Origin: Diplosphaera chodatii
Lineage: Eukaryota; Chlorophyta; Trebouxiophyceae; Prasiolales; Stichococcaceae
DNA: 64,000 bases
Assembly (NCBI GenBank): GCA_032358165.1
Contig: JAALGY010000061.1
Location: forward strand, 1,550,001 to 1,614,000
Direction of reading: 5' to 3'
Shown here: in pieces, positions 47,939 to 58,632 of the stretch
Layout of the letters: each line of letters starts with the position of its first letter
Position numbering within the stretch: the first letter of the stretch is position 1
Made by a program: the position numbers and the translations under genes
The notes under the pieces: model-generated
The model's database searches: none
Told to the model about the DNA's origin: nothing
What the model saw: only the letters and a program-made list of their open reading frames with translations

Positions 47939-50900
47939 TCAGACGTGGCTGACGGGCAGCTTGTTGAATCCGAGTGCCAGGTCGTCAGCGGAGGCGACCG
48001 GCCAGTCCCGGCAGCCGGAGGCAGCACCGGAAGTGGCGGCGCTGCAGGGTGGCCCACCGTGTCGGCTGGACATCGCCAGCGCCGCGCTTACAGCGGCCTT
48101 CACGCCTGCGTGCGGAGCAACGGGGTTCTTGGGTGAGCAGCTTTCAGCCCAGCTACTTTGTGTGCCCCTGGGTAGCATCCAATGGCTTGGGTCTGCATTG
48201 TGGGCACTCAGGTGGGGCGCAGCACAGCCTATAGCGACGGACACAGGTGACGCCGCCAGATCGACCTGCATCGCTGTCTGCAGGGTCGTCCCAGGCGCGG
48301 TGCTGGCGCTGCGGATCTGCCAGCCGGGTGCCAGCCCGCTTGTGTGCAGCTGCTCCTGCGCAAGGAGGAGGCACTCAAACACACCAAAACGTGACCATGT
48401 CAGTGTTCCTGAGACCTAGGCAGATCAACCTCAGTCCCCGTCATCTGACACCTGTTCAGGTGCTGCAACGGACCCGAAATTATGCCCTCTGCACCCGGAC
48501 AGTGCATTCGGCACATATGGCTTGCCAACCCTGAGGGGGGAACGCGAGTGTACCTGCATCGGCGGCCGCCAGCGTGCATGGGTCGAACTCCGGCGCCTGG
48601 GGGTTGAGGCGCGCCTCGAAGGCAGCCTTCTGCCGCGCCAATGCAAATGGGGACAATATTGGGCCGCCGTCATAGCTGCTGCTGACGCTGCTGCCACTGG
48701 ATTGACAGCAAGAGCTCAACGTTACAATGTAATAATGTGTAAGCTTACAGCATAATGTCAAGCACCCACTACTGCAGCCATCAGCGCCTGGCCATCCGAT
48801 GGACAGAGCCTTCACGTCGTGCACAGCAGGCTCGGCTTCCACCTGGCAGGGCTGTCGAGGCCGCTGTAGGCGTGCTTGCTCAGGTTGGCCACGCTGCAGG
48901 CGAATGCCAGTTCGGGCTCCGAGAGCTGCGGTCCCGGGTGCAGCTGCTGTGGAGCGCCAAAGGCAAAGGGGCCGAGCGGCAGGCCGGCAGGCCCTGCAAA
49001 GCTGCCTGGCATGCCGAACTGCAGCGGCAGCTGGTTGCGCAGGTTGGACAGATCCGCCAGGGGCGCTGACGGCGCCAACACCTGCAGAACCACGAGAGGA
49101 CAAGTATTCTCACTAATTTGCACATGTCACTAATCCCCACGGCAAGGCCCACATCAGACGGCCCGCCTGACCCTGTGCAACCTGCTAGGAAGTTCTTGCG
49201 CTCGCAGCCTGCACCTTTGCAATGCTGTTGTGCTGTATTACAGGACTACAGCCACCTACCAGGGGCGTGGCGTCCACAGTGATGTCGATGCTGCGGCGCC
49301 CACCGGAGCCGCCTTTCAGACTGCCCGCCTTGCTGCTGCCTATGCTGCCGACCGTCATGCCCGCCGGCCGAAGTGCCGGGATGCCGCCCCTCGGCGACTC
49401 TGACTGGTCGACGGCAAATGGCGCACACGCCTGCTCTGACTCGGCGTCGCTGCTCCTGGTGTTGCGCCCGCACCCGCCGCCCTTGCCGCCAGGGCCGCCG
49501 CCGTTGGCGCCCGCAGCCTGTCTTGCGTGTGCAGGCGTGTTGGCGGCCATACTGGCGGATGCAGCGGGAGCTGCGGTGAAGGCGTCGAGGCTGTAAGAGT
49601 GGTTGCTCATGTGCGGCGATGACATCACGTGTGGCAGCGCTTCAGAGCCGGTGTTGCTCAGGGCGCCGGATGATGCGCGTGTTGGTGGCTGCGAGGCGAT
49701 GGTAGCCAATGTAGCAACCCGCAACAGCGCCTGTTGATGTGCCTGCCAAACCCATTGGAGATGTCATGGGCAAAGTGAGTGTTCAGTCTGGTACAGTGCA
49801 GAACACGACATGCATGACTACAAGCAGCCAGCAAAAGCTGCTCTGAATTGGCTTATGCAATATGCTGGCCACCTACCTGCTGATGCACTGCGAGGGCAGC
49901 AGTCGGTGACATGGCCATGGGCGATGTGATGCCGCCATGAAAGCCGCTGCCAACACCGCCGGCAAAGGCAGAGGCGTGGGGCGCCATGCCATACATCGGC
50001 GAGCTGAGGGCGCTGCCGGGTGGGGACCGCCGCAGCCGTGCGCCACGCCCCATGTCGACATGCTTCAGCCCTGAGGCAAAACAATCAACGGCATCAACCT
50101 GCAGCTGGGTTGTCTTTTCGAGTAGCACCCCCGCATGCTGCACTGCTGAGGAGGCAATGCTACCAACAGCTGCGTGTAGCAATGCAGCCAAACCATCACG
50201 CACATCGATTGGGTTCTCACCCAGGGCAACGGCCAGATCGTTGGCCATGCGCGGCGCTGGCATTGGCCTGTGGCTAATGCCCTCACTGATGTACTTCTGG
50301 CAGAAGAGAGTCATCGCCGTCGAGATTTCGCTCAGGTACATCTGCATCACCAGAGCAGTGTATACAACACCTTCACTGCAGGAAGACGCCAAGGAGACAG
50401 GTCTGCAACCCCAAGTGTCCACAATGACCGACACCAAGGAGCCTGGTCGGTATACGAATCACTGATGAGACTGCTGTGCCACGAGTCCTGAAACTGCAGG
50501 ATTGTCACCTGCTCGGTAGGGCTGTAGCCAATACCGGCTCGCATCCTCGCAGTGGTGTGCCCGCCTGGCCCAGGTTTTCCGCCGGATGTGGTCTCTGGAC
50601 GCTGGGCCCTGAAGCCCGCAGCGGCAGCGGCCGCAGCAAATGCAAAGGCCGCGCAGCCAGGCGGATACTCGCCCTGACGGTGCCACAGCTCCCAGGCATA
50701 CTGCATGCAGGACGCATGCCACATCTGCATGGTGCATGTGACTTGACACGCTTGCTCGATCTGACCTCAGCATGCAGCTGATATGCTTGCGGCACTGAGT
50801 GCAGCAAGGAAAGCTGGTGGCATGCGAGGATGGCATTCTGGTCTAGCACACCAGCAGGTGCGAGGCCCGCAGCCGTGTCTCCTCGCTGACTTCGCATGAC

Positions 50901-52143
50901 GGCTGCCGCAGCTCGCCAGCCGTGTGAGCAAAGAAGCACACCTGCATGTAGTTCAGTCGTGTCATCCGACTGGCCAAGGCATGGGCATGCAACAGCGTGA
51001 GGCACATGGCGGACTGAGGAGGTCATCTGACTGACATCTGCATGCATGTACGTAGCATGCACGCATGTCCAGACGCTCCCACCTCGCGGTCGCAGCCGCC
51101 AGGCTGCTTTCTGCACAGCGCGGTGCGGAACTTGGCGGGGTGCAGCAGCTGCTCGTGCACGCCGTGGCTGAAGGGGCAGTCTTCACCTGTTGCAGGCAGC
51201 AGCAGCATGTCAGGATCCGCTGGCAGCGATGCGGGCGCTTGCCAGATTGATGATAGTAAAAACTATAGCACGATCGATCAAGGGTTGCTGCCATGTGACC
51301 AGACAGTCTTACCGAAGAGGCAGATGCCGTGGTTGTACATGGGGCAGGCCTCTGTTGTGTATTCTACAATGCGTGGGTCGCGCCTCCTTGCATTCTCGCT
51401 GACATGCTGGAACGGGCACTCCTTCCAGTTGTGCGACTCCCTGCGATCGCACTTGATAACCTGCATGTGTGGATGTAGTATCTGAACTTCAGTGAGCGCC
51501 CTGAAGATTGACCTTGAGCGTCTGCCTGCATCCAGCAGCTGCTGAGCGCATGCAGATGCGGCATGCTGTGCATGCATGCCTGAGCATCAGAGCAAGCTGC
51601 CGTGGGCACTTCTCCGTGCTGATGTGACATGGTCCCAGAGAAGTGCTGAGCTGTGTGAGCAAGCTATTGGTGCTTGAGCTGGCGTCATGGCTCACTGCAC
51701 CTTGAGGTGAAACATGCGGAAGTTGTCGGTCTTGTAGGCTGCCGGCCAGAGGTGCTGGTTGCGTAGCAGAGGACTGGATACCTGCATGCGAAGATCAAGC
51801 ACCTAGCCCTGCTTCTAGATATGATGCCACTGATTCCGAATGATGTCGATACAATGCACTCGTGTCTCGTCAGCACGATCGAGAAGGGGACGGTGCCAGC
51901 CGAACGGCCACAGCGCATGCAGAAGACCTCTGATACAGTCGTAGTTGGCTGAAACATGCATGCAACAGGGGATCTGGGATGCAACACCCTCTGACTCGAC
52001 TGTCTGACGCATGCAGCTTGGGGTGGCACAAGGCTGCGTAGAGTCCGTTTCAACAGGTTACCCACCTCTGCGTTATGGAAGGCATTAGGTATGAGACCTG
52101 GCGGTGGGAAGGCGCCAAAAGGGGGCCCAAATGGGAAGTCCAT
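47939..52143 (-). CDS. Arginine-rich tandem CCCH zinc-finger protein (RR-TZF) with a PAM2 motif
   Basis: A probable mRNA-binding regulator of decay or translation. Twelve in-phase exons give 759 residues: 52143-52066, 51781-51701, 51460-51313, 51186-51083, 50941-50852, 50700-50509, 50341-49877, 49742-49260, 49081-48843, 48696-48554, 48355-48266, 48105-47939. Residues 57-143 match the plant RR-TZF module: C57-x5-H-x4-C-x3-H72, the basic NARRRDPR stretch, finger 1 C92-x7-C-x5-C-x3-H110, a 16-residue spacer with LLHPAKFRTALC, then finger 2 C127-x6-C-x4-C-x3-H143. Plant fingers usually have x5 in the last one, so this is one residue longer. A helical block of ~100 residues follows (CQKYISEGISHR, ALGENPIDVRDGLAALLHAA), then low-complexity sequence, then RLNPQAPEFDP at 656-666, a match to the PAM2 consensus that binds the MLLE domain of poly(A)-binding protein. 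The start ATG opens MDFPFGPPFGAFPPPG. Confidence 0.88.
48579..48608 (-). other. PAM2 motif (poly(A)-binding-protein interaction) in the RR-TZF protein
   Basis: Residues 657-666 read LNPQAPEFDP, fitting the L-N-x-x-A-x-E-F-x-P core of PAM2 at every fixed position. The segment follows a short helix-like AALARQK/AAFEAR region in an otherwise disordered, Ser-rich exon, the usual setting for these linear motifs. Confidence 0.8.
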
Positions 52144-52448
52144 AGCTCGCGATCCCTGACGATGTGTGAGAACCAATGTCACAGCCGGCTTCGCACCGAT
52201 CCGACTACTCGCACGAAGTCAACAAATGATCAAGTCAGTTCAGCGGTGCTGTCGCCTCCGTGCGTGCAGGAAACAAGCGCCAGTGTGTCACCTCGGCTCG
52301 ACGAAGCGAGTTTCGTTTGGGTGCGGCCTAGACCGCTTCCTGCTGCCCTGTTGGGACAGCTAGCTACTCTGATTAGCACCGACATGCAACATCAACATGC
52401 TCCGTCGTTGTGACACAGTCCGCTGTTTGCACACAAAACTGACAGTTC
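52144..52448. promoter_or_regulatory. 305-bp divergent promoter (RR-TZF / JMJD6-like)
   Basis: The shortest divergent spacer in the window between two well-supported start codons. It must contain both promoters and both 5' UTRs. No clear TATA box is seen. Confidence 0.6.
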
Positions 52449-55400
52449 ATGGGGCCTGAGACTGCTGTCGACGCTTTGCCGCCACCCACCGCAACTGGCG
52501 CTGCACCCAACAACATCAGCTCTGCTCAAGCAGGAGAGGGGCAGCGCAGCTGTGCATCACCACAGAACAGCGGCGCTTCCACAGCATCTGGAGAACATTG
52601 GCCGCTCAAGGGCTTTGTTGCGGCGCATCAGGCCAGCGGTTCACCTCTGAAGTCACCAACGTCGCCTGTAGCTGACGGCGGGCGGCCAGCTGCAGCTGAC
52701 TTTCACTGCTCTACGCCACGCAGCGAGCTGTCCTTCCAGCTCTGGGCAGACAAGCAGCATTCAGAAGGCACGCCGCGACGATGCGAGGATGTGAGCGCAT
52801 CGGCTGGACTGCCGCCGGAAGGCAGCAGCGGCAAACCACCGGCAGAACCAGCTGGCTGCAGCCTGCTTCCACACGATGCAGGAGCCGCTAACGAAGCCAC
52901 ACCAGCAGATGGCGGCCCGCAGCTGCAGCGTGCGCCAGTGGCTGGAGAGAAGCGCAAGGCTGGCGCCGAGGCAGCAGGCGCCCTGCCGCCAGATGCCCCT
53001 GCAGCTCAGCCGGACACGGCTGCGAAGCCAGCCAAGCGCCAGAGCAGGGAGGAGCACCTCTCGTGAGTATCTGCTTGAAGTTGACAATGCTGCTGACGTT
53101 GCTGAAAGCTAATTGCAGGCACCTTCGAATGATGAGCAGCGATTCTGAGCGTGGAACCTGCTGAGCAGGTGCACTGAGCGCAAGATACGGCGAGCGAAGC
53201 GGGCAGCGCGCAGCGAGCTCAGCGTCTCCCGCGGGGAGTGGTGAGCTGGCCTTTTCCAAAGTTCAGCCTTGCCTGGTACATCACAACGCAACGATGACCT
53301 GCACACATTGAGCCCCACTGATGCTGCAGCGGCACCATGTGCAGGCAGAAGCACGGGCATGCTGCATCGGACGTGCTGTCCACGGAGGGCGTCACGGACG
53401 ATGTGGAGCGCGTGCACATCTCGGTGTGGTGTTGTCCAGCATCCATGCTACTGGAACCATCCCATGGACTCTTCCGTCTGCTTTTGCGTACCGTTGTCGA
53501 TGCTGTGCAAGGCCTGTAGCAGCATCTGGTCAAGATCCCTGACCTCGCTGAGCGCTGAGCGGGTCAGTGGCGGGGCGTTCAACAGGAGCTCACCCTGGAG
53601 CAGTTTGTGGAGCGGTACGAGCGGCCGCGCATCCCGGTCGTCATCACGGGGCTGACAGACGCCTGGGCGGCAGGCAATGCCTGGTCACCCTCAACGCTGC
53701 GTGCGCGCTTTGGCGAGCACCGCTTCAAGGTGTGAGTTCCTTTCAGAAAGCTGGCAGCACATGTGCTGGTCGAATGGCCCATCTTTTGCACATGGCAATG
53801 GAGTTCATGTGGGAAAATCCTCAGCAGCTCTCTCAGCAGCTCTCCCACCTGGCTTCTACCGGGCTAGGCCAATGCGGGTCTGCAAACGTGCCCTTTACAA
53901 AGCGCACGTCAGCTGCCAACAGCCGCTGCGTTTTCCGCTGGCAGGTGGGCAGCGATGACGACGGCTACTCGGTACGCATGAAGCTGAAGCACTTCCTGCG
54001 GTATCTCGCCGACCCCGCGCACGCGCCCGCCGACGACTCCCCCCTGTACATCTTTGACGGTGCGCTGCAACCTGTTGCGCACGTTCTGTGTTCTCGGGTG
54101 GTGCACTGCGGTCTGCTGCACGCTTGAAGCAAGTCTTGGATCATGCGTTGCCATGTGCTGTACGCTCATAAGCACGGGTAAATGCTTGCTCGCAGTTGTT
54201 CGTCGCGGCGACTGGACGTTCGTCCACCGCTGCTGTGCACGCGCAGGCACCTTTGCAGACCGTGAGGGCAGCGCCGCGATGCGGCGGGACTTCCAGGTGC
54301 CCGCGCTGTTCCAGGAGGACCTGTTCCAGCACGTCGGTGAGCGCCGGCGGCCGCCCTACAGGTGAACATGTTTTTAATACATGAGTGCGCAAAGTGGGGA
54401 GGTATGTTGTTCAGCACAACAGCGTCGTGCCGCAGATTGCAGGTGAAGGCAGGTTCAGCTGCTGTCCGAGGCTGCTCTCAGGTGGCGCACGCAGTTTTGA
54501 TCTACACTGCCAATGTCAGCCTGCATGGGCTTTAAAGAGGCCCCAGTAGTTGTGTTCTGATCATTGGCGATGGGTTACAACAGCTTCACGGTTGATCATC
54601 TCGAGCTCCGGTGCTGCGATTTCATCTTTGAAGCTGCCTGTCCTGGCCACCAGGTGGTTCGTGATGGGCCCGGCCCGCAGCGGCAGCGGCCTGCACATCG
54701 ACCCCCTGGCGACCAGCGCCTGGAACGCGCTGCTGGCCGGCACCAAGCGCTGGGCGCTCTTCCCGCCCGGGACCCCCAGGCGCGCACCAGCCCCGTCCAC
54801 ACCTGAGCCCTGGATCCCGCCTCAGTCTTACTGAGCAGGCGTGACACTGCGCACCTGATCGCTTGCTTCTGCCAGTGTGCCCAGTGCCGGCCGTGCTCAC
54901 AGGTCCTGTCAACGAAAGCGGGCAGTCTTGCAGGGGCTTCAGGCAGGCTGCAGGGCAGCGGACAGCAACTGCCACCGCCGCCCATTGCGCAGGGTCTTGA
55001 CCTAACTGCTGCTCCCGCTGCCGCAGGGCTGCCGTGCTGCCACGAGAGCCGGGGCTGGAGCGCGAGGCGGTCGCCTGGTTCAGCACCATCTACCCGCGCA
55101 CGCAGCGCCCGGGGTGGCCCGTCGCACGGCCCCTCAACATCATCCAGGTGGGTCTCACCATTGACTTGGGCCTCGTAAAGGCTGGGGTGCACTTATGTCC
55201 TCCAATTCGGGCCTTGCATCGATCTACCTGCTGTAGCAGTAGAGGCACTGCATGACGTGTCTGTGTAGAGACTTCTTGGTGACATCAGACTGTCATGCCC
55301 GCAGCGGGCGGGCGAGACGGTGTGGGTGCCGGGCGGCTGGTGGCACACGGTGCTGAATCTCGACCTCACCGTCGCGGTCACCCAGAACTACGTGTCCAGC

Positions 55401-56277
55401 AGCAACTTCCTGCAGGTGGGCGCACCCCAGCGTCAGCGTTGCCGACCCCCTGCAGTACATGTAGGCTGTTGAGGTTCGCAATCTGGGCGGGCTTGCCTTG
55501 TCACCACCGAAGGAGCTGGCTCTGCTGCAGCGATGGCCATGATGCTGAGGAGGCATGTGCTGCTGTTGCTGCAGGCGTGGCGGCACGCGAGGCGGGGCCG
55601 CCCCAAGATGTCCGCCAAGCTGCTGCGGGTGCTGTCGCAGCAGCGGCCCGACCTCGCAGCGGTATGTTCTATGGCTCCTTGACCAATGCCTGACCTGTCA
55701 TGTTGCATCACCAACCCTTTACTGCTGACTCGTGCAGCAGCACAGAGTGTCTGCATCGGCGAGGCGCAGACGATAGCGGGACGACGCTTCCTCCAGGCCG
55801 TCCGGCACATGAGCCGGACTGCTTCCGGTCCCGCAGGTGGCGGCGCAGGGGGCGGAGCGGGGGGAGCTGGCCAGCGGCTCCTCGTCCTCCTCCAGCAGCA
55901 GCTCCAGCAGCAGCAGCGACGAGGAGAAGAAGAAGGACAGCTCCAGCAGCAGCTCCAGCAGGTAACCTTTTGTGACTGAAGAATCATGACCTGGAAGTTG
56001 CCTGGAAGTCCTATGTCTGTGTGGTTGATACAGTGCTCAGTACCATTTGGCACATGAGCAGACATAGCCTGAACATGGATCTTGGCTGCCCTGCAGCTCC
56101 AGCTCAGCGTCATCCAGTGACGCAAACACAGACGACGATGCCGACAGCGGCGGCCCCCTGAAGCGCAGCAGCTCTGTCGGGGCCGCCCTGGGGATCAAGA
56201 TGGCGGGAGGCACTGGCGACTGTGAGCCAGGGCAGCCTGCCAAGCGGCAGTGCATTGATACACTCTGTGACCAGTAG
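52449..56277 (+). CDS. JMJD6-like JmjC oxygenase (Fe(II)/2-oxoglutarate-dependent)
   Basis: A nuclear oxygenase of the JMJD6 group; the animal protein hydroxylates lysines of splicing factors. Twelve exons give ~629 residues: 52449-53062, 53169-53240, 53345-53423, 53586-53729, 53945-54059, 54247-54361, 54654-54779, 55027-55147, 55305-55415, 55575-55661, 55837-55961, 56097-56277. Residues 1-205 are an alga-specific disordered extension with basic patches (EKRKAG, KPAKRQ). The rest follows JMJD6 throughout: [47 protein letters not shown], the metal pair H394-x-D396 in [18 protein letters not shown], the 2-oxoglutarate lysine K411, and the third ligand H476 in [13 protein letters not shown]. The tail is poly-Ser with Lys and acidic runs, a feature also known from animal JMJD6. 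Exon 7 ends at a GC donor, or alternatively at GT after 54794 (five more residues). All catalytic residues are present. Confidence 0.9.
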
Positions 56278-56616
56278 CTGAACTTTGGCGGCGTTGGTGT
56301 CGGTCAAGCTTGCTGCGCATTGCCGTTGGCAGGGTTTGCTGCCCCACTTGTTTTGTACGGCATGTTCGAGTTGCTTGGGTCAACACGAAGGTGATGAGCC
56401 CGCGATGCCAATGGTGCAACCTCTCTACATCACCGCCAAAGCAGCGCCTGGCTCATCCGAAAGCATGTTACCAAAGCCACTACTGCGATGGCCGCGCATC
56501 TGTGCTAGCTGCTGATGTTTGTCCGTGACACTTCGGCCAGTACTTCTGCTTCACACTTCTGCTCGCTGCCCATCTGCATAATCTTGCGTCTGCTAATGCT
56601 GCCGCCATCTACCACA
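56278..56616. other. 339-bp spacer between convergent genes
   Basis: Lies between the stop codons of the JMJD6-like gene and the minus-strand unknown gene. No coding frame and no clear TGTAA on either strand. Confidence 0.5.
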
Positions 56617-58224
56617 TCAGTGCCACAACAGCACCCGGAACAGAAATCCGGCTCCACCGATGAAGAGCGCCCAGCGGCGCAGCCCCGCCTCGGCACGGTC
56701 GACTGCTCTGACGCCCGCATCGCGCACGCCCCCAGGCAGCGCCGCCGCCAGAGTGCCTGCAGCAACCATGAGGCTGATGAAACCATGTGCTGCTGCCCCA
56801 TCATCGGCAGAACGATCTGCAGCAACCGTCTGTTCGGGCTGAGGAAGACACCGGGTGACGCACTCAAGGGAGGGTAATTGTGTACCTGCCGCTGCCTCCA
56901 CGCCAATGGACGCTGCAAAGTCCGGCAGCAGCTCGGCGCTGTACTCCGCAATGCGTCGCTGCACGCGCTGCTTCACGTTGAGCCGGCTGCCCTTGGGCAT
57001 CTTGCGCTTCAGCCGCCCATACAGCGACCTGCGGATGACAAAGAGACACCAGTGGCAGCTCTGTTCAGCGACCCCCGCCTGCCACCTCCAGGACTGTGCC
57101 TCCAGCACTGTTGATGGTGGAGCAAAGAATGCTTGCAGGAAGGGACCAGCGTCAAGAACCACGTGCCTGTTTCAGGTGCACCCTGCTTACATATTGTCTG
57201 GGATACCACAGCCTCACCCTCTGTCGACTTCTGTCTGGACGCTGCCTTGCGAGCCGAAGCGGCTGAGCACGCTGGACTTGCGGGTGCTGGATTCGCCACG
57301 CTGCTCGTGCAGCAGCGCTGCGTCCAATCCGTCAGGCGCCGCTGCATCCGCTGACATGTACCCGTCGTCTTCCAGCTGTTCAGCACCCGGCTGCATGAAC
57401 AACGAGTGACATCAAGGCATCGTGGCTGCAGGAGCGTCTGCTTCAGCACCAATATCCCACCCGTCGCATGCATGGCCGCACCGGTGCATTGCAGGCGTCT
57501 GCATCGACCTGCGCAGTGGCTCTCGCTGCCACAGCCTCGGGATCCGGTGCGCAGGTGGACTGGTCGGCCGCCTTGCCGCTCTGCGCTGGCGCTTTGCCCG
57601 CCGACCACGACAGGGCTGCCTCCAGACCAGCCGCTTCCACCGCCTGCTCCCTTTTGGACCCCGCATGCCGCTGCAGATGCAAGGTACAGAGTTCGGTGCT
57701 GTGGGATGGCATTGTGAGCAGCAGCCACCCGCTGACACATGGAAATGCAGTGGACAGTCTTCTACTGCTTGAGTTGGGAGGCCCTGTGCTCAAAGCCTGC
57801 ACGGCAACAACGAGCTGCAGAACAGTACCGCTTTCAGCTGGCAGAGCAGCCCGCACCAGGTATGTCGTTCATACACATGCATTGGGGCCTCACCCTGTTG
57901 AGGTCCGGACCGCCGAGCAGCACGTCGATGACGTCCCACTGCACGCACAGCAGGTACCAGCCGGCGGTCAGCAGGTAGAACAGCGCCTCGGCGGCCGCGC
58001 GGCCCAGCAGCGCCAGCGCCGCCATGGCCGCCGTGCCTGCCTTGTTGTTCACAATCTGCCGCAGGACCTGCGGCTGCTGCTGCTGCTGCTGCTGCTGCTC
58101 TAAGCTTGTTGCTATGGTGCGCGCTGCGCGCAGTGTCTGGCGGTGCTGTTGCAGCTGTTGAGCGATGTTATGGCCAAGACGCAGCAGCCGTGCCCTCGCT
58201 CCGTTTACTACTACTACTGATGCT
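56617..58224 (-). CDS. Unrecognised protein with two hydrophobic segments
   Basis: Family not recognised. Five exons join in phase: 58224-57894, 57670-57509, 57390-57218, 57028-56886, 56756-56617, giving at least 316 residues. The first exon enters in phase 2 from an acceptor (GTGCAG), so the true start may lie upstream. The first ATG inside it is at 58025. That exon has a helix rich in Arg/Gln, a run of nine Gln codons and a hydrophobic stretch (AEALFYLLTAGWYLLCVQW). The middle is acidic and Ser-rich (EDDGYMSADAAAPDGLD). The fourth exon is basic (LYGRLKRKMPKGSRLNVKQR). The protein ends in a short hydrophobic helix (WALFIGGAGFLFRVLLWH) followed by the stop, so it may be anchored at its C-terminus. 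Composition and phase consistency support a real gene; function is unknown. Confidence 0.6.
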
Positions 58225-58632
58225 CTGCACGGTGGTCAAGTTGCACTGCACTGACTCAAATGCACAGGATCGCAGAGAAGCGCTTGGTAGCACCCACTGC
58301 TGAACATGCGAGGTCTCATATCCGTGGATCTGTGCTGATGTGCTATCACCTATAGAAAATGCAGTAGCACGGGGGCCTAACAGCCTCAACGAAAGAGCTG
58401 CGCACAGTTGAGATGTCTGGCTACACGAGTAGAATGGTGGGTCGCAAACTGCATCAACTGTTGCTAAGCGATGAAGCCGATGTAAGCTTCGATCTAACAC
58501 CTCCGAAGTCACCGCAGATCCAGGAATGGGCAGGTGTTTGTGCATGCACTCGGTCGTCTCGGTCCGCAGGACGCCTGGGAAGCTATGCCGCTTGTACCAG
58601 CAGCTACTTCCTGTCGCTGACCGAGTTCACTT
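58225..58632. other. Region between divergent unknown genes
   Basis: May include a missing first exon of the minus-strand gene. A plus frame at 58413-58529 (MSGYTSRMVGRKLHQLLL and onward, ending at a GCAG|GTGTTT donor) cannot be joined in phase to the next plus-strand exon, because the frame reached has a stop at about 58618. It may be an upstream ORF. Confidence 0.4.

Noticed and set aside
58413..58529. Possible first exon of the plus-strand membrane protein gene
   Set aside because: Its good donor leads only to a frame with an early stop before the next exon.
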